Of a stretch of 19,010 bases of DNA, positions 1-6,350 are shown piece after piece. Position 1 is the first letter of the stretch. Each line of letters opens with the position of its first letter. The stretch lies in contig JAEYYV010000196.1 in NCBI GenBank assembly GCA_023428295.1, positions 1-19,010 on the forward strand. Reading direction: 5' to 3'. The DNA is from Pseudomonadota bacterium (GTDB taxonomy: Bacteria > Myxococcota_A > Polyangia > Haliangiales > Haliangiaceae). Position numbers and translations under genes: made by a program. The notes under the pieces are model-generated. The model was not told the DNA's origin. It was given only the letters and a program-made list of their open reading frames with translations, and did no database searches.

Positions 1-251
1 GGCCGATAGCCGTCGGGGATGCGGACCCACACGCGACCGTGATCGAGGGGCGCCTCGAGGTGATAGAGGCCGTTCGCGTCGGTCACCGCGAACGTCGAGC
101 GCTCGAACGCCACGACGGCGTTCGGGACGCCGGGCTCGTTCTCCTGGCGGATGCCATCGCCGTTGCGATCGGCGAACACCACACCGCGGATCGGCGTCGT
201 CGCACAGCCGCTGCACAGGGCAACGGCTAGCAACGCGCGCGCGGGGCTCAT
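1..251 (-). CDS. Lipoprotein with EF-hand-like SdrD-B / metallophosphatase-N domain (partial, runs off left edge)
   Basis: Only the first 83 codons lie in the window; the rest is beyond position 1. I chose the ATG at 251-249, which gives a short hydrophobic leader (about residues 5-15) with cysteines at 13 and 16, so a lipoprotein signal is likely although the lipobox is not canonical. After it comes a beta-sandwich-type segment with the loop DRNGDGIRQENE (residues 28-39), which fits the EF-hand/dockerin calcium-loop pattern DxNxDGxxxxxE, then a TDANGLYHLEAP stretch and a VWVRIPDGYR ending. This order is typical of SdrD B-like domains and of the N-terminal domain of one calcineurin-like phosphoesterase family. 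A phosphoesterase domain may therefore follow, but that is inference because it is not visible. It lies 43 bp downstream of the copper monooxygenase-like gene on the same strand and may be cotranscribed. Confidence 0.75.
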   Translation of the reverse strand, partial: MSPARALLAVALCSGCATTPIRGVVFADRNGDGIRQENEPGVPNAVVAFERSTFAVTDANGLYHLEAPLDHGRVWVRIPDGYR

Positions 252-294
252 ACCCGCAATGATATGCCGAGAAGCGGCGCTCGACGAGGAGCGC

Positions 295-1320
295 TCAGAA
301 CATGTTCTCGATCAGGTCACACAGCGTCGGGTCTCCCGGGCAGCACACGTTGAGCCCGTTGGCGCCGCCGTACTGATCGGTGTGCACGCAGACCTTCGAG
401 CCCCTCGACGGGTAGTAGTACGCCCAGAAGAAGCACATCTCGTCGTTGGCGGACTCGCCGAAGCCGACCACTTCATTGCTCGTGTTCATGTAGGAGCACT
501 CGAACTCGAAGCCGCCACCCGTGGGGATGTTGAACTCCGGCTTGTGCGTGACGGTGACGGGCTCGCTCCACGAGAACGGCTCGGGCTTGTACACGTCGGT
601 GAACGGGCCGGTCTTGCTGGGACCGACGCGCACCTGCACGTCGAGACCGAAGTGGTGCGTGTGCCCCGTGATCGCGAAGATGTTCGAGTCGGAGAGATCG
701 ATGTAGTTCGGCACCTTGAAGAACTGCTTCAGGTGGAACGGCGACATCTTCGGGATCCGGATGTCCGGCGATCCGATGAACAGGATGTCCGCCTCGTGCT
801 GGATCTCCGATGGATCCGACAGATAGAAGTTCACCGTTGCCGTCGCATCGACCGGCTCGTCGGTGGCGTTCAGGTAGTGCATCTCCAGCTTGATCATCTG
901 GTTCGGCTGGAACGTGTACGCGACGCCCTCGGGAAGGAACAGCGCATCATCCGCGCGCTGCGTGATCATGATCGGCGCGATCATGCCGGTCGTGTTCAGC
1001 GCGCCCGTGAACGGCTGGCAGTCGATCGGCGTCAGCTGCTCGGTCGTGTCCATGTTGTCGCGATAGACGATCAGGTGATGCGAGCTCGATCCGAGCACGT
1101 TGTGCAGCTGGTGCACCTTGACCTCGGTCGTGTTGGGCAGCCGCATCCACACGCACTTCGTGGCTTCCTTGCCGGGATCCACGCGGAACGTCGGATACGT
1201 CAGCGACAGCTTGTCGCCCATCAGCGTGGGAGCGTCCTCCGGTGGTTCCGTTCCGGGACCGGATCCATCGTTTCCGCAAGCGAACAGCAAGCTCAGCGAA
1301 GTTACGAAGACAGCGCGCAT
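295..1320 (-). CDS. PHM/DBH-like copper type II monooxygenase lipoprotein
   Basis: 341 aa. The N-terminus ends in a lipobox (LLFAC, Cys15), so it is probably an anchored lipoprotein. It resembles the catalytic core of peptidylglycine alpha-hydroxylating monooxygenase (PHM) and dopamine beta-hydroxylase, which hydroxylate substrates using two copper ions, O2 and a reductant such as ascorbate. All six copper-ligand positions can be picked out: H81 and H82 (SHHLIVY) with H148 (EMHYLN) for the first copper, and H220, H222 (GHTHH) with M295 (NDEMC) for the second. The spacings (66 and 73 residues) are close to those of rat PHM (64 and 70). C275 and C296 match the conserved disulfide flanking the Met ligand. 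A C-terminal extension carries C311, C326, C327 and C334. A strong AGGGGGG ribosome site sits about 7 nt before the ATG. The substrate cannot be told from sequence. Confidence 0.85.
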   Translation of the reverse strand: MRAVFVTSLSLLFACGNDGSGPGTEPPEDAPTLMGDKLSLTYPTFRVDPGKEATKCVWMRLPNTTEVKVHQLHNVLGSSSHHLIVYRDNMDTTEQLTPIDCQPFTGALNTTGMIAPIMITQRADDALFLPEGVAYTFQPNQMIKLEMHYLNATDEPVDATATVNFYLSDPSEIQHEADILFIGSPDIRIPKMSPFHLKQFFKVPNYIDLSDSNIFAITGHTHHFGLDVQVRVGPSKTGPFTDVYKPEPFSWSEPVTVTHKPEFNIPTGGGFEFECSYMNTSNEVVGFGESANDEMCFFWAYYYPSRGSKVCVHTDQYGGANGLNVCCPGDPTLCDLIENMF

Positions 1321-1340
1321 CGAATACCCCCCTATTGGGC

Positions 1341-1358
1341 GGTCGGACTGTACCGACC
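1341..1358. promoter_or_regulatory. Perfect 6-bp inverted repeat upstream of the copper monooxygenase gene
   Basis: GGTCGG at 1341-1346 and CCGACC at 1353-1358 are perfect complements around the 6-nt centre ACTGTA. The site lies 21-38 nt upstream of the ATG of the copper monooxygenase-like gene, in the 85-bp gap behind the TraB/GumN gene. It could be a repressor operator or a hairpin in the leader RNA just before the ribosome site. No T-tract follows it on either strand, so a classic terminator is less likely. Confidence 0.35.
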
Positions 1359-1405
1359 TCCACCGTCGGGAAACAAGGGTTCATTTCGGCGCGGACCACC
1401 CGTCG

Positions 1406-2422
1406 CTACGGGCTCAGGCGCGTGATCTTGTAGCCCTTCTTCTCGAGCATCTCGGGGACGCTCTTGGGACCGACGAGGTGCAGCGTGCCGACGGCCACGA
1501 AGCCGCCGCCCTCCGCGTGCATCTTCTCGATCGGCGGGATCCACGCCGCGTTGCGGTTGTAGAGCATGTCCGCCTGCTGCTGGTCGTACTCGGCTTGCGA
1601 GTACACCTCGAGCGCCTTGTCCTTCTCGCTGTCGTTGATCGCGAGCAGCTTGGTCTCGTCGCCGGCGATGTATGCATCGAGCATGTCCGCCATCTGCTGC
1701 TTCGTCTTGTCGAGGCTGTCGAGCATGAGCTGCAGCGCGCGCACGTCCATCCACTTCGCGAGCACCTGCGCCGCGTCCGCCGCGTCCTCGAGATAGACGA
1801 TCTTCTTGTTCAGGCGCAGTGCGCGTCCTTGCAGCACGCTGTCCATCGCCGAGGTCTCGGGCATGAACTGCAGCGAGAGCATCGTCGCCGCGACCATCGG
1901 CTTCATGCGCTGGATCTTGTCGACCGTCGCCTTGCCGAGCGCCTTCTCGAGCGTCGCGTACTGCGCCGGCGTGAGCTCCTTCTTCAGCGAGCAGCCGACG
2001 CACTCGATGATCTTTGTCATCTCGGGACCTGCCGCTGACAGATCCGTCTCCATCGCGAACGCGGGAGATCCGTCGAGCTTCTCGAACACGATCGCCGGCA
2101 AGCGCGACTCCGCGTCGACGCCCTTGTGGATCGTGCCGAGCAGGTAGCTCGTGATGCCATCCTTCTCCACGGACCACAAGAACGGCCTGGGCAGTGGATC
2201 TTTGGCAGGCGCGGGCTTGGACCACGGGTCGGCCGCAGCGGCTCCGGACGACCCCGCCTCGACGTTCGGGTCGGGTTTCGCTTCGGGTTTCGCTTCGGGC
2301 TTCGCCTCGACGGCGGTCGGTGCATTCGTGGTTTCGGCCGGCGCTTGTTTCGTCGGCTCGGCTTTCTTGCAGCCGATGCCAAACGCCGTCACCAACGTCA
2401 CGATCAGCAGTGCGCGGTTCAT
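1406..2422 (-). CDS. TraB/GumN-family lipoprotein
   Basis: 338 aa. A signal ending in FGIGC puts the lipidated cysteine at residue 18. A disordered Ala/Pro/Glu/Lys linker follows, including a short PEAK repeat (residues 39-50). The TraB/GumN domain runs from about residue 78 to the end. Its hallmark motifs are present: LLGTIHKG (94-101), an ETD acidic motif (125-127), an NRNAAW segment (289-294) and the C-terminal FVAVGTLHLVGPKSV (308-322). TraB/GumN proteins are related to the Tiki/EreA metal-dependent hydrolase fold and several eukaryotic relatives act as proteases, but the bacterial lipoprotein members are mostly uncharacterised, so protease or hydrolase activity is inference. The gene lies 85 bp upstream of the copper monooxygenase gene on the same strand. 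The start has only a weak ribosome site; the lipobox supports it. Confidence 0.88.
   Translation of the reverse strand: MNRALLIVTLVTAFGIGCKKAEPTKQAPAETTNAPTAVEAKPEAKPEAKPDPNVEAGSSGAAAADPWSKPAPAKDPLPRPFLWSVEKDGITSYLLGTIHKGVDAESRLPAIVFEKLDGSPAFAMETDLSAAGPEMTKIIECVGCSLKKELTPAQYATLEKALGKATVDKIQRMKPMVAATMLSLQFMPETSAMDSVLQGRALRLNKKIVYLEDAADAAQVLAKWMDVRALQLMLDSLDKTKQQMADMLDAYIAGDETKLLAINDSEKDKALEVYSQAEYDQQQADMLYNRNAAWIPPIEKMHAEGGGFVAVGTLHLVGPKSVPEMLEKKGYKITRLSP
2271..2306. repeat. Three tandem 12-bp units inside the TraB/GumN linker
   Basis: Two identical copies (TCGGGTTTCGCT) and one copy with two changes lie head to tail. They encode the Lys-Pro-Glu-Ala repeat in the linker between the lipidated cysteine and the folded domain. 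The unit length is a multiple of three, so copy-number change would alter linker length without shifting the frame. Confidence 0.7.
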
Positions 2423-2577
2423 GCGGCTGCTTTAGCACGCGTGCGATACGCACGCTCACAGGAGGGCACCTCGCTGCTTTGCGAGGATGACCGAAGCGTG
2501 AGTCGCTGAGGCGCGACGCCCGCGTGCGCCGTCGCACCGAGGTCGCATCGGAGTGCGTGCAGGCCGAAACCAGCGAG

Positions 2578-2601
2578 GCCGCCGCGATCGCTCGCGACGG
2601 C
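2578..2601 (-). terminator. Candidate terminator hairpin after the YXWXGXW-repeat gene
   Basis: On the minus strand a 10-bp stem (2592-2601 paired with 2578-2587, one G-T wobble) is closed by a GCGA tetraloop, a stable GNRA type. It starts about 34 nt after the stop codon of the repeat-protein gene. The complementary strand has a C-A mismatch at the wobble position, so the fold favours the minus-strand RNA. Only a weak T-rich stretch (GGTTTC) follows, so Rho-independent termination is uncertain; it could also protect the mRNA end. Confidence 0.4.
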
Positions 2602-2635
2602 CCCTTCGTTCCTTCGTCGGATCAGCGGTTCGCGC

Positions 2636-3898
2636 TTAGCGCCAGCCGCCCTCGATCTTGATCCAGACGCCGCCGCGCTGCTCCCAGCGCGCATCTTCCC
2701 AGCGCTTGTTCGCGCGCGTGCGCTCCCAGTGACCCGGGACCCACTCGTACCGGCCGTTCGTCCAGTTGTACTGGCCGCGCACCCAGACGTAGCCCGCGCG
2801 TTGCGCGCCCGGGGTCTCCGTCTGCGGCGGTGGCGGTGCTTGCGACGGACCTGCCGACGGGTTCGCGATCGGCGGCGGAGCGGCGATGGTTTGCCAGCTG
2901 CCCTCGATCCACTCCCAGCGTCCGTTGCGCTGCTCCCAGCGACCGTCGATCCACTGCGAGCTCGCGCGCACGCGCTCCCAATGTCCGGGCGTCCAGTCCC
3001 AGTTGCCATTGCGCCAATCCCACTTGCCGCGAACCCAGACGTGACCGGCTTTCTGGCCGTACGTCTCCTGGCGCAGCGCGGGTGGAGCGGCGGTCGGGTA
3101 GAGCGGTGCAGCTTCCCATTCGCCGTCGAAGCGGACCCACACGCCGTTCTGGTTCTCCCAGCGCGCTTCCCGCCACCGCTTGCCCGCGCGCTCCTTCTCC
3201 CACCGACCCGGACGCCACTGCCAGGTGCCGTTGCTCCACTCCCACTCGCCGCGCACGAACGTCCAACCGCGGCGCGGTTGCCAACTCTCTTCTTTCAGTG
3301 CGGGCGGCGGTTGGCGCGGACGATCGTCATAGTCTTCCCAGTCACCGGCGATCTGGATCCAGACGCCGTTCTGGTTCTCCCAGCGCGGCTCGCGCCAGCG
3401 CTTGCCGCGACGCTCCTTCTCCCAGCGACCCGCCTGCCAGGTCCACTTGCCGTTCTTCCACTCCCACTGACCGCGCACGTACGTCCATCCACGGCGACTC
3501 GTGATCTTCTCTTCGCGCAGCGGGGGTGGTGCTTCGCGGGGACCATCGAAGCGATCGTCGTCCCAGCCAGCGTCGACGCGAATCCACATGCCATCGCGCT
3601 GCTCCCACGTGCGTTGACGCCATCGCTTGCCGCGGCGCTCGCGCTCCCAGTGGCCGGCTTCCCAGACCCACTGGCCGTTCTTCCAATCCCAGCTTCCGTC
3701 GATCCACACGTAGCCCGCGCGCTGGGCGCCGCGGTTCTCCGTGCGAGGAGCGGGTGGTGCCTCGCGTGGACCATCGTAGCCTCGATGATCGCGAACATGT
3801 GGCTGGGCCGACGCGGTCTCTACCGTGGTCGCGAGCGTGGTGAACCCCAGCGCTCCGGTCAGCACCCAGCGAAATAACTTCGAACGCATGTGTAGCAT
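2636..3898 (-). CDS. Secreted YXWXGXW-repeat protein
   Basis: 420 aa. A signal peptide (residues 1-31, cleavage after ASA) is followed by five tandem units of about 70 aa: roughly 43-112, 119-187, 193-261, 269-335 and 352-419. Each unit has a Pro-rich lead (APPP), an RxGYVWVRGxWxWxNGxW block, a PGHWERxRxxKRW block and a final ARWExxNGVWIxIxGxW strand, with about eight Trp each. This is the YXWXGXW repeat family of predicted exported proteins with no established function; beta-rich folding and adhesive or wall-binding roles are guesses. Unit 5 is preceded by a longer Pro/Ala linker (338-358). A perfect AGGAGG ends 6 nt before the chosen ATG, which favours it over the internal ATG at codon 4. 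It is divergent from the DUF4333-like lipoprotein. Confidence 0.88.
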   Translation of the reverse strand: MLHMRSKLFRWVLTGALGFTTLATTVETASAQPHVRDHRGYDGPREAPPAPRTENRGAQRAGYVWIDGSWDWKNGQWVWEAGHWERERRGKRWRQRTWEQRDGMWIRVDAGWDDDRFDGPREAPPPLREEKITSRRGWTYVRGQWEWKNGKWTWQAGRWEKERRGKRWREPRWENQNGVWIQIAGDWEDYDDRPRQPPPALKEESWQPRRGWTFVRGEWEWSNGTWQWRPGRWEKERAGKRWREARWENQNGVWVRFDGEWEAAPLYPTAAPPALRQETYGQKAGHVWVRGKWDWRNGNWDWTPGHWERVRASSQWIDGRWEQRNGRWEWIEGSWQTIAAPPPIANPSAGPSQAPPPPQTETPGAQRAGYVWVRGQYNWTNGRYEWVPGHWERTRANKRWEDARWEQRGGVWIKIEGGWR

Positions 3899-3978
3899 CC
3901 AATCCCTCCTAAGCGGACGTGCGACGCCAATCTACCCGCTTTATTCAGGCGCAGGTGGCAGGATGCTGGGAACTCGCC
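3899..3978. promoter_or_regulatory. Divergent intergenic region
   Basis: This 80-bp gap separates the start codons of the leftward repeat-protein gene and the rightward lipoprotein operon, so promoters for both must lie here or nearby. The AGGAGG ribosome site of the leftward gene is at its left end. A TAGATT on the minus strand is a possible -10, but I see no convincing -35 partner for either direction. Confidence 0.4.
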
Positions 3979-4599
3979 ATGGGTGTGGGAGTGACGAGCA
4001 CAGCGCAGCGTTTGATCTTCGCGGGGTTCGCGTGCGCGATCGCGTGCGGCGATGATCCCGCGGGGCACGATGCCTCGGCGCTCGAGAGATCGATCGCTAC
4101 ATCGATCGGCGCTCGACTGGGGGTGCCCGTCGTGGCGCGGTGCATGGGCCTCGTCGGATGCATCACGCGGCTGCCCGATGGCGACGTGATCCCGATCATC
4201 ACGTGGCCCGGCACGAACGGCGAGTGGGAGTGGCGCGTGGACGGGCTCGTGGTCGCGAGCGACATGTTCGAGCGCTACCTGCGCGATGTTGTCGCCGAGC
4301 TGGGCGCCGCGCAGGAGGTTCGCTGCGCCCCCACGCTTCGCCGGATCGCACCGGGCGATCGCGTCGAGTGTTGGCTCGCGAACGGCGGCAAGGCATTCGT
4401 CACGGTTCGCGCGGACGGCTCGACCTCGGTCGAAGTCGAGCTCGACAAGCGTGCGGCCGACGCGCGGAGCGAGGTCGTCACGCCGGCGCTCGACGAGCAG
4501 ATGACGCGAGCGTCGCGCGCGCTCGCGAACGCCGACGAGGAAGGCGAGGCGGCACCGATCGATGCAGGCCCACCGAGTGAGGTAGAGTCCGCACCATGA
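3979..4599 (+). CDS. Small lipoprotein with DUF4333-like cysteine-paired repeats
   Basis: 206 aa from the ATG at 3979. The frame is open further upstream (to 3919), but starting at 3979 puts a hydrophobic leader and a lipobox-like AIAC (Cys23) at the N-terminus; a GTG at 3991 is an alternative. The mature part looks like two related units. One is around residues 35-90 with C55 and C61. The other is around 95-157 with C116 and C131 and the pattern CxPTLxxIxPGDxVEC followed by GGKAFVTVRADG. That second pattern is like DUF4333, a small secreted or lipoprotein domain of unknown function. The tail (158-206) is charged and probably disordered. Its stop overlaps the next start as ATGA, indicating translational coupling with the nucleotidase. 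I cannot assign a function. Confidence 0.8.
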   Translation: MGVGVTSTAQRLIFAGFACAIACGDDPAGHDASALERSIATSIGARLGVPVVARCMGLVGCITRLPDGDVIPIITWPGTNGEWEWRVDGLVVASDMFERYLRDVVAELGAAQEVRCAPTLRRIAPGDRVECWLANGGKAFVTVRADGSTSVEVELDKRAADARSEVVTPALDEQMTRASRALANADEEGEAAPIDAGPPSEVESAP

Positions 4600-6350
4600 G
4601 ATTGGTCGCGGTGATCGCGAGTATCTGCGTGGCCGCGTGCTCGGGCCCGTCGAAGAACGAAGAAGGTCCGCGTACGCCACCCAAGCGCCGCACGGGGGCG
4701 GTCACGCTGACGATCATCGGCACCAACGATCTGCATGGCGCGATCGATCGCTTACCGCTGTTCGCGGGCTACATGGCCAACCTTCGCGCCGCACGCGCGG
4801 CCGACGGCGGCGGCGTGGTGCTCGTCGACGGTGGCGACATGTTCCAGGGCACGCTCGAGTCGAACCTCGAGGAGGGCAGGCATGTCGTCGCCGCGTACAA
4901 CGCGATCGGCTACACCGCGGCCGCTGTCGGCAACCACGAGTTCGATTTCGGTCCCGAGGGGCCAAAGGCAACGCCCGACAGCATCGAAGACGATCCGCGT
5001 GGCGCGCTCAAGCTGCGCGCGAAGGAAGCGAAGTTCCCGTTCGTCGTGTCCAACATCGCCGACGAGAAGAGCGGCGAGCGCATCAAGTGGCCCAACATGC
5101 CTGCCTCGACGACGGTCGAGGTCGCTGGCGTGACGATCGGCATCATCGGCGCGAGCACCGAGGCAACACCGTTCACGACGATGCCCGCGAACTTCGCCGG
5201 CCTGAAGATGCGCCCGCCTGCCAACGAGATCGCCGCGGAGGCCAAGGCAATGCGCGCGGCCGGTGCGTCGCTCGTCATCGTCACCGCGCACATCGGAACG
5301 AAGTGCGAGAAGTACGACGTGCCGACGGACATCTCGTCGTGCAAGAAGGACGAAGAGCTGATCAAGCTGATCGATGCGCTGCCCAAAGGCGCGGTCGACG
5401 TGATCGTCGCGGGCCACACGCACGCGGTGGTCGCGCATCGCATCAAGGACATCGCGGTCATCGAGTCGTTCTCGTCGGGCCGCGCGTTCGGCCGCGTCGA
5501 TCTGCGCATCGCGCCCGACGGGCACGTGTCGAGCGTGAAGATCCACCAGCCGCGCATGCTGTGCGAAGGAGAGGATCCCAAGGGCGGCAACGCGATGCCC
5601 GTCGCGGAATGCAAGCCCGGCGAGTACGAGGGCAAGCCCGTCGTCGCCGATGCTGGTGTGCAAGCGATCGCCGACGAAGCCGCTGCCGCTGCTGCTCCGA
5701 AGCGCAACGAGAAGCTCGGCGTGATGCTGACCGGCGTCGTCGCGAAGTCGTACGGGCTCGAGTCCGCCGAGGGCAACTGGTTCACCGATCTCATGCTCGC
5801 GACGCAGCCCGCGCACGTCGCGGTCACCAACGGCGGCGGGCTCCGCGCGGACTTGCCCGCGGGCGAGCTCACGTACGGCGCGCTCTACGAGGCGATGCCG
5901 TTCGACAACCGCTTCGCGCATGTCGACGTGAAGGGCGCGCACATCCGCCGCTTGATCTCGACGAACCTACAGCGCGGCGGCGCGATCCTGTCGTGGGGCG
6001 GCCTCACCGCCAAAGCGCGCTGCAAGGCCGGCAAGCTCGAGGTGGACATCAAGGTCGCGGGCAAGCCGCTCGACGACAACGCGGCGTACAAGCTCGTCAC
6101 GAGCGACTTCCTCGCGTCGGGCGGCGACGGTCTCATCGGACGCCTGAAGCTGCCCGAAGGCTCGGTCGTGGTAACCAACGACGTGATCCGGGACGTGCTC
6201 GCCGAGCATCTACGCAAGCAAACGGGAATGAAGATCGATCCTGCCAAGCTCCACAGCCCGAGCCTGCGACGCATGGACTACGAGGGCTCGCGCCCCGTCG
6301 AGTGCGGCGACAAGTCCAAGCCCAAGCCGGTCGAGGAGCAGCCGGAATGA
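4596..6350 (+). CDS. UshA-type 5'-nucleotidase / metallophosphoesterase lipoprotein
   Basis: 584 aa. Lipobox VAAC puts the lipidated cysteine at residue 15. The N-terminal calcineurin-like domain carries the full two-metal motif set: GTNDLHG (D45, H47), DGGDMFQG (D81), GNHEFD (N113, H114), AHIG (H232) and GHTHA (H274, H276). The C-terminal 5'-nucleotidase domain begins near 375, with NWFTDLM, the substrate-site TNGGGLR (411-417) and DFLASGGDGL (504-513). UshA-family enzymes hydrolyse extracytoplasmic nucleotides, cyclic nucleotides or UDP-sugars; the exact substrate is not readable here. Length is close to E. coli UshA (550 aa) plus linkers. C237/C249 and C323/C339 may form disulfides. ATGA overlaps link it to both neighbours. 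An alternative reading frame stays open across this whole gene into the DAHP synthase but is a shadow. Confidence 0.92.
   Translation: MRLVAVIASICVAACSGPSKNEEGPRTPPKRRTGAVTLTIIGTNDLHGAIDRLPLFAGYMANLRAARAADGGGVVLVDGGDMFQGTLESNLEEGRHVVAAYNAIGYTAAAVGNHEFDFGPEGPKATPDSIEDDPRGALKLRAKEAKFPFVVSNIADEKSGERIKWPNMPASTTVEVAGVTIGIIGASTEATPFTTMPANFAGLKMRPPANEIAAEAKAMRAAGASLVIVTAHIGTKCEKYDVPTDISSCKKDEELIKLIDALPKGAVDVIVAGHTHAVVAHRIKDIAVIESFSSGRAFGRVDLRIAPDGHVSSVKIHQPRMLCEGEDPKGGNAMPVAECKPGEYEGKPVVADAGVQAIADEAAAAAAPKRNEKLGVMLTGVVAKSYGLESAEGNWFTDLMLATQPAHVAVTNGGGLRADLPAGELTYGALYEAMPFDNRFAHVDVKGAHIRRLISTNLQRGGAILSWGGLTAKARCKAGKLEVDIKVAGKPLDDNAAYKLVTSDFLASGGDGLIGRLKLPEGSVVVTNDVIRDVLAEHLRKQTGMKIDPAKLHSPSLRRMDYEGSRPVECGDKSKPKPVEEQPE

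Noticed and set aside
151..1425. 424-aa plus-strand frame opposite the copper monooxygenase
   Set aside because: No motifs and shadow composition, whereas the minus strand encodes all six copper ligands and a strong ribosome site.
2469..2486. Hairpin CCTCGC / GCGAGG with 6-nt loop as a terminator
   Set aside because: It lies 47-64 nt upstream of the TraB/GumN start with no T-tract; a leader structure is possible but there is nothing to support a role.
4637..6346. N-terminal extension of the DAHP synthase frame to 1012 aa, across the whole nucleotidase gene
   Set aside because: The extension is Arg/Ala/His-rich shadow sequence overlapping a complete nucleotidase; the enzyme's family length and the ATGA junction place the true start at 6347.
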